Positions 31,809-40,991 of a DNA stretch of 64,000 nt are shown one piece after another. The position numbers and the translations under genes were made by a program. Within the stretch, counting starts at the first letter, position 1. Each line of letters starts with the position of its first letter. Source of the DNA: DATEPR01 sp036491115 (GTDB lineage Bacteria; Actinomycetota; Actinomycetes; Mycobacteriales; Pseudonocardiaceae); the NCBI GenBank assembly GCA_036491115.1, contig DASXCQ010000100.1, positions 62,001 to 126,000 on the forward strand. Reading direction: 5' to 3'. The notes under the pieces are model-generated. The model saw nothing but the letters and a program-made list of their open reading frames with translations. It searched no databases and was not told the origin of the DNA.

Positions 31809-34796
31809 GTGGCAGGCAAGGCCCGCGTACACGAGCTCGCCAAAGAGCTCGGAGTAACGAGTAAGGACGTACTCGCCAAGCTCAAGGATCTTGGTGAGTT
31901 CGTGAAGTCCGCGTCCTCAACCGTGGAGGCGCCCGTCGCCCGCCGGTTGCGGGATTCCTTCCCCAAGCAGGACGGCGGCAACGGCGGCCGGAGCAACCGG
32001 TCCGGCGGCAGCCGTGAGTCCGCCCGTTCGGCGGCCCCGGCGCCCAGCGCCGCAGGTGTGCAGCGCCCGACGGCGTCCGCCCCCGCGGCGGCGTCGACCC
32101 GTCCAGAGTCCGGCCCGGCCAGCCCGGCGCCGATCCAGACCGCGCCGCCGGCCAAGCAGGCGGCGCCCGGTGTCCGGCCCGGACCGCGTCCCGGCGCACC
32201 CGCGCCCGGCCGTAACAACCGGCCCGCCGAACAGACCCAGGCCCCCGCCGCGGCAGCGGCGTCGGCCGCACCGCCCGAGGCACCGGCCGAACCGGCGGCC
32301 CGCCCGCAGCAACAGCAGCCGAGGCAGACCCAGACCCCGGCGGCCGGTGGCCAGTCCGGTGGTGCCGTGGTGCCGCCGAAGCGGCAGGCCCCCAAGCCCG
32401 GACCGCGCACGCCGCGGCCCGGCAACAACCCGTTCGGCGTCGGCGGTGGCGGCTCGCCCGCACCGCCCGCTCCGCGTGGTCCCCGCCCCGGCGGCGACCG
32501 CCCGCAGCGGCCCGGTGGCGACCGTCCGGCGCCCGGCCCGCGTGGAGACCGCCCGGCACCCGGTGGCGACCGCGGTTCCCGGCCGAGTCCGGGCAACATG
32601 CCGCCCCGGCCCAACCCGGGCATGATGCCCCCTCGTCCGCAGCGGCCCGGTCCTGGTGGCGGCGGTGGCCGTCCCGGTGGTCCCGGTGGTGGCGGTGGCC
32701 GTCCCGGTGGTGGCGGTGGTGGCGGTGGCTACCGCGGCGGTCCCGGTGGTGGTGGCGGCGGTGGCGGTGGCTACCGCGGCGGTGGTGGCGGTGGCGGCGG
32801 CGCTCCGGCCGGTGGTGGCGGTGGTTACCGTCCCGGTGGTGGTGGCGGCGGTCGTCCCGGTGGCGGCGGTCGCGGCGGTGCCGCTGGTGCGTTCGGCCGT
32901 CCCGGCGGGGCGCCCCGGCGTGGTCGCAAGTCGAAGCGGCAGAAGCGGCAGGAATACGACAACATGCAGGCGCCGAGCGTCGGCGGTGTCCGCCTGCCCA
33001 AGGGCAACGGCGAGACCATCCGGCTGCCGCGCGGTGCGTCGCTGACCGACTTCGCGGAGAAGATCAACGCCAACCCGGCATCGCTGGTGCAGGTGTTGTT
33101 CCACCTCGGCGAGATGGTCACGGCCACCCAGTCCGTCTCCGAGGACGTGCTGGAACTGCTCGGTTCCGAGATGAACTACCAGGTCCAGGTCGTGTCCCCG
33201 GAAGAGGAGGACCGCGAGCTGCTCGGGTCGTTCGACATCACCTACGGCGAGAACGCCGGTGGTGAGGACGACCTGGCCGCGCGGCCGCCGGTCGTGACCG
33301 TCATGGGTCACGTCGACCACGGTAAGACCCGGCTGCTGGACACGATCCGCAAGACCAACGTGCACGAGCGCGAGGCGGGCGGCATCACCCAGCACATCGG
33401 CGCCTACCAGGTGACGACGAACCTGGACGACAACGAACGGCTGATCACCTTCATCGACACCCCTGGTCACGAGGCGTTCACCGCCATGCGTGCCCGCGGT
33501 GCGCAGGCCACCGACATCGCGGTGATCGTGGTCGCGGCGGACGACGGTGTCATGCCGCAGACGGTGGAGGCGATCAACCACGCGCTGGCCGCCGACGTGC
33601 CGATCGTGGTGGCGGTCAACAAGATCGACAAGCAGGGTGCGAACCCGCAGAAGATCCGCCAGCAGATGACCGACTACGGGGTGGTGGCCGAGGAGTACGG
33701 CGGCGACACCATGTTCGTGGACATCTCGGCGCGGCAGGGCACCAACATCGATGCGTTGCTGGAAGCGATCCTGCTGACCGCGGACGCATCGCTGGACCTG
33801 CGGGCCAACCCCGACATGGAGGCCCAGGGCGTGGCCATCGAGGCACACCTGGACCGCGGTCGCGGCCCGGTCGCCACGGTGCTGGTGCAACGCGGCACCC
33901 TGCATGTCGGCGACTCGATCGTCGCCGGCGATGCCTATGGTCGCGTGCGGCGGATGCTGGACGAGTTCGGCGAGGACATCACGGCGGCGCTGCCGTCGCG
34001 TCCGGTGCAGGTGGTCGGCTTCACGTCGGTTCCCGGTGCCGGTGACAAGTTCCTCGTGGTGGACGAGGACCGAGTGGCACGGCAGATCGCCGAGCGCCGC
34101 GCGGCCCGCAACCGCAACGCGCTGAACGCGTCGAGGGCCAAGCGGGTCAGCCTGGAGGACCTGGACGCCGCGCTGAAGGAAACCAGCCAGCTGAACCTGA
34201 TCATCAAGGGCGACAACTCGGGTACCGTCGAGGCACTCGAGGACGCGCTGATGAAGATCGACGTCGGCGACGAGGTCGAGCTGCGGGTGATCGACCGCGG
34301 TGTCGGTGGCATCACCAAGGCCAATGTGGACCTGGCGATCGCGTCCAACGCGGTCATCATCGGGTTCAACGTGCGGGCCGAGGGCAAGGTGGCCGAGCAG
34401 GCCACCCACGAGGGCATCGACATCCGGTACTACACGGTCATCTACCAGGCGATCGACGAGATCGAGCAGGCCCTGAAGGGCATGCTCAAGCCGGAGTACG
34501 AAGAGGTCCAGCTCGGCAGGGCCGAGGTCCGCGAACTGTTCCGGTCCTCGCGTGTCGGCACCATCGCCGGCTGCATGGTGCTGTCCGGCGAGATCCGGCG
34601 CAACGCCAAGGCCCGCATCCTGCGCGACGGTGTCGTCGTCTCGGAGAACCAGACCATCACCTCGCTGCGCCGGTTCAAGGACGACGCGACCGAGGTGCGG
34701 GAAGGGTTCGAGTGCGGTCTGACGGTCAGCTTCAACAACCTGAAGCTGCAGGACGTCATCGAGACCTACGAGATGCGCGAGAAGCCTCGCTCGTAG
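31809..34796 (+). CDS. infB: Translation initiation factor IF-2
   Basis: GTPase that brings initiator tRNA to the 30S subunit. The 995-residue protein starts VAGKARVHELAKELGVTSKD, the conserved IF2 N-terminal helix-turn module. Residues about 60-380 are low-complexity: Ala/Pro/Arg-rich, then a Gly-rich run (DNA 32650-32900) of repeated GGGGGRPGG and GGGYRGG. The G domain begins near residue 495: G1 GHVDHGKT, G2 GGITQH, G3 DTPGHEAF, G4 NKID. Domains II-IV follow to the end. The GTG at 31809 is chosen because the start MRRAVAGK at 31797 would overlap the GAGGAG ribosome-binding site. Confidence 0.96.
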   Translation: MAGKARVHELAKELGVTSKDVLAKLKDLGEFVKSASSTVEAPVARRLRDSFPKQDGGNGGRSNRSGGSRESARSAAPAPSAAGVQRPTASAPAAASTRPESGPASPAPIQTAPPAKQAAPGVRPGPRPGAPAPGRNNRPAEQTQAPAAAAASAAPPEAPAEPAARPQQQQPRQTQTPAAGGQSGGAVVPPKRQAPKPGPRTPRPGNNPFGVGGGGSPAPPAPRGPRPGGDRPQRPGGDRPAPGPRGDRPAPGGDRGSRPSPGNMPPRPNPGMMPPRPQRPGPGGGGGRPGGPGGGGGRPGGGGGGGGYRGGPGGGGGGGGGYRGGGGGGGGAPAGGGGGYRPGGGGGGRPGGGGRGGAAGAFGRPGGAPRRGRKSKRQKRQEYDNMQAPSVGGVRLPKGNGETIRLPRGASLTDFAEKINANPASLVQVLFHLGEMVTATQSVSEDVLELLGSEMNYQVQVVSPEEEDRELLGSFDITYGENAGGEDDLAARPPVVTVMGHVDHGKTRLLDTIRKTNVHEREAGGITQHIGAYQVTTNLDDNERLITFIDTPGHEAFTAMRARGAQATDIAVIVVAADDGVMPQTVEAINHALAADVPIVVAVNKIDKQGANPQKIRQQMTDYGVVAEEYGGDTMFVDISARQGTNIDALLEAILLTADASLDLRANPDMEAQGVAIEAHLDRGRGPVATVLVQRGTLHVGDSIVAGDAYGRVRRMLDEFGEDITAALPSRPVQVVGFTSVPGAGDKFLVVDEDRVARQIAERRAARNRNALNASRAKRVSLEDLDAALKETSQLNLIIKGDNSGTVEALEDALMKIDVGDEVELRVIDRGVGGITKANVDLAIASNAVIIGFNVRAEGKVAEQATHEGIDIRYYTVIYQAIDEIEQALKGMLKPEYEEVQLGRAEVRELFRSSRVGTIAGCMVLSGEIRRNAKARILRDGVVVSENQTITSLRRFKDDATEVREGFECGLTVSFNNLKLQDVIETYEMREKPRS
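32650..32900 (+). repeat. Low-complexity Gly-codon tract inside infB
   Basis: Runs of GGTGGTGGCGGT-type sequence encode glycine with interspersed Arg, Pro and Tyr. The tract lies in the disordered linker before the G domain and is prone to length variation by slippage. Confidence 0.75.
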
Positions 34797-34803
34797 CGTG
34801 ATC

Positions 34804-34839
34804 GTGCTGGGGCCGGCGTTCCCCGTCCGGCCCCAGCAC
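34804..34839 (+). terminator. 13-bp perfect hairpin after infB
   Basis: GTGCTGGGGCCGG (34804-34816) and CCGGCCCCAGCAC (34827-34839) are exact complements around a 10-nt loop, 7 bp after the infB stop. No T-run follows, as is common for actinobacterial terminators. It would separate infB from the DUF503 and rbfA genes or stabilise the 3' end. Confidence 0.7.
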
Positions 34840-34865
34840 ACCCACCAGCCACGGGGACTGCTGAC

Positions 34866-35159
34866 GTGTATGTGGGTGCGCTGGAACTCGACATCCTGCT
34901 CGGGGATGTCCATTCGTTGAAGCAGAAGCGATCCGTGGTGCGCCCGGTCATCGCCGAACTGCGCAGGAAGTACGAGGTCTCGGTCGCCGAAGCCGGCCAT
35001 CTCGACCTGCACCGCCGCGCGCTGATCGGCGTCGCCGTGGTGGCCGCCGACACGACGCACATGCACGAGGTGCTCGACGCGTGCGAACGGTTGGTCGCCG
35101 GCCGCACAGAGTTGCAGTTGTTGTCGGCGCGGCAGCGTGTGGTCGGTCCACACGACTGA
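34866..35159 (+). CDS. DUF503 (YlxP-like) protein
   Basis: A 97-residue DUF503 protein: YVGALELDILLGDVHSLKQK then RSVVRPVIAELRRKYEVSVAEAG is the family core. It is usually encoded between infB and rbfA, as here. It has a small ferredoxin-like fold; function is unknown, with links to ribosome biogenesis inferred from position. GTG start at 34866; a clear ribosome-binding site is not evident. Confidence 0.88.
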   Translation: MYVGALELDILLGDVHSLKQKRSVVRPVIAELRRKYEVSVAEAGHLDLHRRALIGVAVVAADTTHMHEVLDACERLVAGRTELQLLSARQRVVGPHD

Positions 35160-35228
35160 GCCGCTGTCCCCATTCCCACATGCGATTCCCACATGCGATG
35201 ACGTGACGACGGAGAGGGAGGTTGTGTC

Positions 35229-35684
35229 GTGGCCGACGCACCCCGGGCTCGTCGCCTCGCCAAGCGGATAGCGCAGATAGTCGCGTCCGCGCTGGAACAC
35301 GAGGTGAAGGACCCCAGACTGGCCAAGGTGACCATCACCGACGCCAAGGTGACCGCCGACCTGCGCGAGGCAACGGTGTACTACACCGTGCTGCCCGAGA
35401 CGCTGGACGGTGACCCGGACACGGTCGGCGCGGCGGCGGCGTTGGAGTCGGCCAAGGGCGTGCTACGCACGCTGGTCGGCCAGGGCACAGGCGTTCGGTT
35501 CACGCCGACGCTCGCCTTCATCGCGGATACCGTGCCCGATGATGTCCGCCGGATCGATGAATTGCTGGCCCGGGCCCGAGCAGCCGACGCCGAAGTAGCC
35601 CGCCTGGCCAACGGCGCCAGCCCCGCAGGCGACCCGGACCCGTACAAACCACCCCGCGAAGCCACGGATCCCGAGGACGAGTAG
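35229..35684 (+). CDS. rbfA: 30S ribosome-binding factor A
   Basis: Binds the 30S subunit during late 16S rRNA maturation. The 151-residue protein has RLAKRIAQIVASALEHEVKD at the N terminus, then VTITDAKVTADLREATVYYT and RIDELLARARAADAEVARL, plus a short acidic tail (DPEDE). GTG start with GGGAGG upstream. In most actinobacteria the next gene is nrnA; here a repeat array and a methyltransferase gene of opposite orientation intervene. Confidence 0.94.
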   Translation: MADAPRARRLAKRIAQIVASALEHEVKDPRLAKVTITDAKVTADLREATVYYTVLPETLDGDPDTVGAAAALESAKGVLRTLVGQGTGVRFTPTLAFIADTVPDDVRRIDELLARARAADAEVARLANGASPAGDPDPYKPPREATDPEDE

Positions 35685-36585
35685 GGCGCAGGTTTGCTTC
35701 ACCGCCGCCGGGCGAGTCGACCGCTAATCGGACGACACGCCCGGCGGCGCGCGCTTGAGCAGGCGATCGAGCCGGCCTGGGCCCTGGCCGTGCCGATCTT
35801 CATGTGTCGGCCGTTGAACGGACGACACGCGCAACGGTTGACCACGCCTCGGCTTGGGCTGCGGGCTGCCGGACAAGAACACGCCAGACTGCCGTGTCTC
35901 GACCACTCAACGGACGACACGTGCAGGTGCCGGCTCGGGTGTGTCGTCCGCGGAGTGGTCGACGTGCGGAGGAATCGAGTGTCGGTGGCTGGATTGGATG
36001 ACGCGTGCGGGTGCCGGCCTAGCTGAGTCGTCCGCGGAGTGGTCGACATGCACAGGAGCCGAGTGTCGGTGGCTGAATGGACAACGCGCGGACGCTGGCT
36101 CAGTTGGTTCGGCCGCCAAGCGGTCGACATGCAGGGAATCCGTGTGTCTCGGCCGATCAAGGGACGCAAGCCTGGCTCGGTTGAGTCGGCCGCCGAGCGG
36201 CCAACAAGGCAGGGGCCGCGTGTCGGCCACTGATCGAACGGCTCGCGCCGGTGGGGTCAGATGAGTTGGCCACTGAGCGATCAACATGCAAGTGGTAGTT
36301 GCATCTCGGCCGCCAGGGGGACGACACGCGCGGGTGCTGCTGTGGTTGAGTCGGCCGCTGAGTGGTCGTCACGCCGTTGGCGTCCGCATGTCGGCCACTG
36401 GATGGACGACACGCCCCGACGTGCTTGGGCTCGGCCGCCGAGTCCCTTCGGGAATGGAGCGGCCGAGCCAGTCTTCGCGTGTCGGCCGTTCGGAGGACGA
36501 CACGCCCGGAGTCCTTGCGGGTCGCGTCGCGCGGTGGCGGCCTACAGGTGGCATTGGCTTGTTGGCCGTCTGTGGTCGACTCGGG
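35685..36585 (+). repeat. Degenerate palindromic repeat array (about 17 units) filling the rbfA-methyltransferase gap
   Basis: This 901-bp gap holds no convincing gene. It is built of units resembling GTCGGCCGCTGAGTGG followed by WCGACACGCGCGG. Core ACGAC/TCGAC positions include 35732, 35822, 35914, 35959, 36043, 36124, 36321, 36406 and 36497, with weaker copies near 35998, 36081, 36164, 36201, 36241, 36281 and 36366. Most spacings are 37-46 bp; three are near 90, as if a unit has decayed. Copies occur in both orientations (35898-35918 is reversed relative to 35944-35963). Spacing is not a multiple of three, so the ORFs that cross it are incidental. The core matches the units inside cobH. Confidence 0.88.
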
Positions 36586-37614
36586 CTACGGCTTGGTGGC
36601 TATCAGGATGTCTCGGACTATTGCCTGGTCCACTCTGTGGGTGAACGCCTGGTACACCGGATCGTTGCGGACTGTCAGGCCCGCTTCCTCGGCAATCGCC
36701 GCCAGTTCGGCTCGCTCAGCGACATACGTGTTCCACGCCAGACCCAGCGCCCCACCCGACCGCAGCACCTTCGCCCACCCCGGCATCGCCTCACGCAACA
36801 ACCGGACCGGCGTCCGAGACAACCCGGCATCCCGGCTCCCGTGCCGCACCCCGTACGGCGCATCGGTCACCACGACATCAAACGAACCAGGCCGAAAGAA
36901 CTCCGCCGACCGCGCCGTGTCACCGTTCACATAGGACAGTCGCAGCATGTCCCCCGCCTTGTACCGCTCCTTCGTCACCCCCAGCGTCACATCCAACCGC
37001 CGTCCCAACTGCGCACGGTCCCGCCGGATCGGCACCACGTTCGCCTCGTGCTTGATCCGCTTGTTCCGCAGCCACGTCCGCACGAACCGCCCGTACTCGT
37101 CGAAGTCCTTCCCGTCGACGTCCAGCCCCGCCGCGTCGAACCCGTACATCATCGCCTGGTTGAGCGTCGTCCCCCGCCCACACATCGGGTCGAACACCCG
37201 CAGCCTCGCGTCCACGAGATCGGCCGGGCGCGACGTGCTCAGCGCCGTGACGTTCAACACCAACTTGGTGAACAGCTCGTTCGTCTTGCCCGAGTACTTC
37301 TGGATCGTCAGGAGATCAGTGTCGAACACGTCCAGCGGCCGCAACGCGACCGGCCGCAACAGGGAACCCTCCACTGCGAACAACGCGTACAGCGCCGACA
37401 GGTTCGACAGCAGCGCCACGTCGTGGTCGTCCAGTACCGGAGCGGTGAACGTCACGTACGGCACGCCGCCGATGACGGTCTCCTCGACCGACGAGATCCG
37501 GCCGCCGAGCACCGCCGCGTCGAACACGCCGAGCTCCGCCGCCATCAGGCGCACGGACGAGTCCGCGTACACCCGGTTGGCCGACGGGTAGATCATCGCT
37601 GCGTACTGGCTCAT
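36586..37614 (-). CDS. TRM11-like SAM-dependent methyltransferase
   Basis: A 342-residue Rossmann-fold methyltransferase. Motif I is VFDPMCGRGTTLNQAMM, and the catalytic motif is VVTDAPYGVRHG (the DPPY-type loop written DAPY). RLSYVNGDTA precedes it. The arrangement with an N-terminal domain fits the TRM11/THUMP-like tRNA guanosine N2-methyltransferases, but DNA N-methyltransferases share the motif, so the substrate is uncertain. The ATG at 37614 is clear. It lies against the direction of the surrounding ribosome-assembly operon and, with the repeat array downstream, interrupts rbfA-nrnA. Confidence 0.75.
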   Translation of the reverse strand: MSQYAAMIYPSANRVYADSSVRLMAAELGVFDAAVLGGRISSVEETVIGGVPYVTFTAPVLDDHDVALLSNLSALYALFAVEGSLLRPVALRPLDVFDTDLLTIQKYSGKTNELFTKLVLNVTALSTSRPADLVDARLRVFDPMCGRGTTLNQAMMYGFDAAGLDVDGKDFDEYGRFVRTWLRNKRIKHEANVVPIRRDRAQLGRRLDVTLGVTKERYKAGDMLRLSYVNGDTARSAEFFRPGSFDVVVTDAPYGVRHGSRDAGLSRTPVRLLREAMPGWAKVLRSGGALGLAWNTYVAERAELAAIAEEAGLTVRNDPVYQAFTHRVDQAIVRDILIATKP

Positions 37615-37670
37615 CAGGCGTGGTGATCCGGCTGGACGACGGTGGACCCGCGCAGCGTAGCTTGCTTGCC

Positions 37671-38675
37671 ATGCGCACAGACCTGACCGGGCAGTTCAAG
37701 GCGGCCGCCGCCGTGCTGGCCGACGCGACCGACGTGACACTTCTCGGCCACGTCAACCCGGACGCGGACGCGTTCGGCAGCGCGGTCGGGCTGGGCACGG
37801 TGTTGCGGGACCGGGGAGCGACCGTCCGCGTGTCGTTCGGCAACCCGTTGGAGGTGCCGGAGTCGTTGCGGCACTTGGACGACGCCGGGCTGTTCGTGCC
37901 GGCCGACGCCGTGCCGGCCGCGCCGCGCACGCTCGTCGTGCTCGACTGCAGTGACGTGAACCGGTTGGGCCCGCTCGGCGACCGGGTCGCCGCCACCCGC
38001 GCCGCGGGCGGTGACGTCGTCGTCATCGACCACCATGTCTCCACCGGCGAGTTCGGCACCGTCAACGTCCTCGACGACCACGCGGAGGCCACCGCCACCC
38101 TCGTGCTGCGCCTGGTCGACGAACTCGGCGTGCCCCTCACCGAACCGGCCGCCCGCGCCATCTACGCCGGCATCGTCACCGACACCAGCTCGTTCCGCCG
38201 GGCCACACCGACGACGCACCTGTCCGCCGCGCGCCTGCTGGAAGCTGGCGTCAACCCCGACCGGGTCGCGCGACCGCTGATGGACAGTCACCCGTTCGGC
38301 TGGCTGCGCATGCTGTCCGCCGTCCTGGGCCGCGCAACGCTGGACCCGGCCGCCGCGCATGGACTGGGTCTGGTGCACACCGCGATCACCACGGACGACG
38401 CGGCCGGGCTGCGCTACGAGGACGTGGACAGTGTGATCAACATCATTCGCGGCACCCGCGAGGCCGAGGTGGCCGCCGTCCTCAAGCAACTCGGGACCGA
38501 CCGCTGGAGCGGTTCGCTGCGCGCGATCGCGCGGGTGGACGTCAGCGCGGCGGCACGGGCGATGGGTGGCGGCGGGCACCGGCTGGCCGCCGGGTTCACC
38601 GTGTCCGGGACCGCCGACGACGTTCTCGCGCGACTCAAGGCCGAACTCGACCGGGCACCGCTGCTGGCCGGCTAG
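37671..38675 (+). CDS. nrnA: DHH/DHHA1 phosphoesterase, NrnA-like oligoribonuclease/pAp phosphatase
   Basis: Manganese-dependent phosphoesterase degrading nanoRNA and 3'-phosphoadenosine 5'-phosphate. The 334-residue protein has LLGHVNPDADAFGSAVGLG (motif I), LVVLDCSD, VVVIDHHVSTGEFG (DHH), and the C-terminal DHHA1 motif MGGGGHRLAAGF. The ATG at 37671 follows TAGCTTGCTTGCC, a -10-like box at leaderless distance; the in-frame GTG at 37620 adds residues not seen in the family. Normally linked to rbfA and a MATE gene, as here apart from the insertion. Confidence 0.9.
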   Translation: MRTDLTGQFKAAAAVLADATDVTLLGHVNPDADAFGSAVGLGTVLRDRGATVRVSFGNPLEVPESLRHLDDAGLFVPADAVPAAPRTLVVLDCSDVNRLGPLGDRVAATRAAGGDVVVIDHHVSTGEFGTVNVLDDHAEATATLVLRLVDELGVPLTEPAARAIYAGIVTDTSSFRRATPTTHLSAARLLEAGVNPDRVARPLMDSHPFGWLRMLSAVLGRATLDPAAAHGLGLVHTAITTDDAAGLRYEDVDSVINIIRGTREAEVAAVLKQLGTDRWSGSLRAIARVDVSAAARAMGGGGHRLAAGFTVSGTADDVLARLKAELDRAPLLAG

Positions 38676-38680
38676 CGACG

Positions 38681-39994
38681 GTGGCACGGAACGACGCTCG
38701 GCGGCTGGTCGCGCTCGCTGTTCCCGCGCTGGGCGTACTCGCCGCCGAACCGCTCTACGTGCTCGTCGACACCGCCGTCGTCGGCCACCTCGGCGCCGTC
38801 CCGCTCGCCGGTCTGGCGCTGGGCGGGCTGCTGCTGTCCCAGGTGTCCACCCAGCTCACCTTCCTGGCCTACGGCACCACCGCCCGCGCCGCCCGCCTGC
38901 ACGGCGCCGGCCAGCACGAACGGGCCGTCGCCGAGGGCGTCAACGCCACCTGGCTGGGCGCGCTGATCGGCGTCCTGATCCTGGTCGCCGGCCAGGCACT
39001 GGCCGGACCGGTGGCCAGTGGGCTGGCCGGCAGTGGCGTCATCGCGGCGGGCGCCGTGCGGTGGCTGCGCATCGCCCTGTTCGGGGTCCCGCTGATCCTC
39101 GTCACCCTGGCCGGCAACGGCTGGCTGCGCGGCGTGCAGGACACCCGCAGGCCGCTGCGTTACGTCGTCGCCGGCAACGGCATGTCCGCCGTGTTGTGCC
39201 CGATCCTGGTGCACGTCGTGGGGCTCGGGCTGACCGGTTCCGCGATCGCGAACGTCGCTGCTCAGGTGGTGGTCGCCGGGTTGTTCCTGAACGCCCTGCG
39301 GCACGAGTGCCGGGCCTACCGGGTGCCGGCCCGCCCGCACCGGGCCGCCATGCGAGCACAGCTGTCCATGGGCCGCGACCTGGTCCTGCGCAGCGTCGCG
39401 TTCCAGGCGTGCTTCGTGTCCGCGGCCTCGGTCGCGGCCCGCACGTCCGCGGCCGCGGTCGGCGCGCACCAGGTGGTGCTGCAGCTCTGGACGTTCCTGT
39501 CGCTGGTGCTGGACTCGGTCGCGATCGCCGCGCAGGCACTGGTGGGCGCCGAACTCGGGGCGGGACACCAGACCGAGGCGCGGCGGCTGGCGACCAGGGT
39601 CACGCTCTACGGGCTGGCCTTCGGCATCCTCACCTGCGCGCTGTTCGCCGCGCTGGCCGGTGTGCTGCCGCACGCCTTCACCGCCGATCCCACGGTGCTG
39701 GCACAGATCCCGCACGCCTGGTGGTTCTTCGTCGGGCTCCAGCCGGTGGCCGGTGTGGTGTTCGCCATCGACGGCGTGCTGCTCGGCGCGGGTGACGCCG
39801 CCTTCCTGCGTACCGTGACGCTGATCGCCGCCGTCGTCGGGTTCCTGCCGCTGATCTGGCTTTCCCTTGCCTACCACTGGGGCCTGACGGGCATCTGGAC
39901 CGGTCTGTCGGTGTTCATGCTGTGCCGGCTGGCCGCGGCGCTGACCAGGCTGCGCACCGCGCGGTGGTCGGTGGTCGGTGAGACCCGAGGCTGA
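38681..39994 (+). CDS. MATE family efflux transporter (DinF-like)
   Basis: A 437-residue integral membrane protein with about 12 predicted helices. It begins LVALAVPALGVLAAEPLYVL and VDTAVVGHLGAVPLAGLALG, the MATE N-terminal signature; a second copy of the fold starts near residue 235 (GRDLVLRSVAFQACFVSAAS). The actinobacterial member between nrnA and truB belongs to the DinF branch. Substrate unknown; sodium or proton antiport is expected. GTG start 5 bp after nrnA. Confidence 0.9.
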   Translation: MARNDARRLVALAVPALGVLAAEPLYVLVDTAVVGHLGAVPLAGLALGGLLLSQVSTQLTFLAYGTTARAARLHGAGQHERAVAEGVNATWLGALIGVLILVAGQALAGPVASGLAGSGVIAAGAVRWLRIALFGVPLILVTLAGNGWLRGVQDTRRPLRYVVAGNGMSAVLCPILVHVVGLGLTGSAIANVAAQVVVAGLFLNALRHECRAYRVPARPHRAAMRAQLSMGRDLVLRSVAFQACFVSAASVAARTSAAAVGAHQVVLQLWTFLSLVLDSVAIAAQALVGAELGAGHQTEARRLATRVTLYGLAFGILTCALFAALAGVLPHAFTADPTVLAQIPHAWWFFVGLQPVAGVVFAIDGVLLGAGDAAFLRTVTLIAAVVGFLPLIWLSLAYHWGLTGIWTGLSVFMLCRLAAALTRLRTARWSVVGETRG

Positions 39995-40028
39995 CCGGGC
40001 CCACCGCCATCAGGCAGGATGTCCGGCT

Positions 40029-40919
40029 GTGTCCCGCCCTTCCGTACCACCCGGTGTGGTGATCGTCGACAAACCGGCCGGCATGACGTCCCACGACGTC
40101 GTCGCACGGGCACGGAAGATCTTCGGCACCCGCAAGGTGGGCCACGCCGGCACGCTGGACCCGATGGCCACCGGCGTGCTCGTACTCGGCCTGGAGCGGG
40201 CCACCAAGCTCCTCGGGCACCTGGCCCTGGAACGCAAGGCGTACCTGGCCACCATCCGCCTCGGCGCCGCCACCACCACCGACGACGCCGAGGGCGAGAT
40301 ACTATCCGAAGTGGACGCCTCCGGGGTCGACGAGGACGCGGTGCACGCAGGGGTTCGGGAGCTCACCGGCGAGATCCAGCAGGTGCCCAGTTCGGTCAGC
40401 GCCGTGAAGGTGGCCGGCAAGCGGTCCTACCAGCGAGTGCGGGACGGCGAGGACGTCGTCCTGCCGCCGCGCCAAGTCGTGGTGCACCGGTTCGACGTGC
40501 TGTCGCTGCGCAGGGTCGAGCGGGCCACCGAACTGGACGTGCTGGTGGACTGCTCGTCCGGGACCTACGTCCGCGCGCTGGCCAGGGACCTGGGCGCCGG
40601 GTTGGGCGTCGGCGGCCACCTGACGGCGCTGCGCCGCACCCAGGTCGGGCCGTTCGGCCTGCGCACCGCCCGCACCCTGGAACAACTCGCCGACCGCGCC
40701 GCCCTGTCGCTGACCCTGGACGAGGCCGTGGCGCTGGCCTTCCCCCGCCGCGACGTGCCGGCGGGGGAGGCCGAGTCGCTGTCCCACGGCGCGCGGCTGG
40801 CACCCGGCGGGCTGCCCGGCACCTACGGTGTCTTCGGTCCGGACGGGCACGTCGTGGCGCTGGCCCGGGACGAGAACGACCATGCCGCGCCGCTGGTCGT
40901 CCTGGCCCCGGCGGGCTGA
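40029..40919 (+). CDS. truB: tRNA pseudouridine-55 synthase
   Basis: Makes pseudouridine 55 in the tRNA T-loop. The 296-residue protein has VVIVDKPAGMTSHDVV, the catalytic-Asp motif GHAGTLDPMATG (Asp44), GEIQQVPSSVSAVKVAGKR and SYQRVRDGE, and VDCSSGTYVRALARDLG. A short PUA-like C-terminal domain follows. The GTG at 40029 places the family start correctly; GTG at 39978 is in frame but lies inside the MATE gene. Confidence 0.94.
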   Translation: MSRPSVPPGVVIVDKPAGMTSHDVVARARKIFGTRKVGHAGTLDPMATGVLVLGLERATKLLGHLALERKAYLATIRLGAATTTDDAEGEILSEVDASGVDEDAVHAGVRELTGEIQQVPSSVSAVKVAGKRSYQRVRDGEDVVLPPRQVVVHRFDVLSLRRVERATELDVLVDCSSGTYVRALARDLGAGLGVGGHLTALRRTQVGPFGLRTARTLEQLADRAALSLTLDEAVALAFPRRDVPAGEAESLSHGARLAPGGLPGTYGVFGPDGHVVALARDENDHAAPLVVLAPAG

Positions 40920-40991
40920 CGGCCTCCGCGTGCGTGCTCGCCCCGGCCGGGACACGGGCGCCCGAGCCGTGCGGACCGTAGTCTGTTGATC

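Noticed and set aside
32650..32900. Assembly artefact in the glycine tract of infB
   Set aside because: The frame stays open with both flanking IF-2 parts intact, and Gly-rich linkers are usual in actinobacterial IF-2.
35712..36506. CRISPR array
   Set aside because: Repeats are degenerate, palindromic, of variable spacing and in both orientations, the sequence between them is not unique spacer-like, and there are no cas genes in the window.
35694..36644. Protein-coding genes across the repeat array (several open frames of 60-136 codons on both strands)
   Set aside because: Frames change between units because the period is not a multiple of three, the peptides are just translated repeats, and there is no ribosome-binding site or family resemblance.
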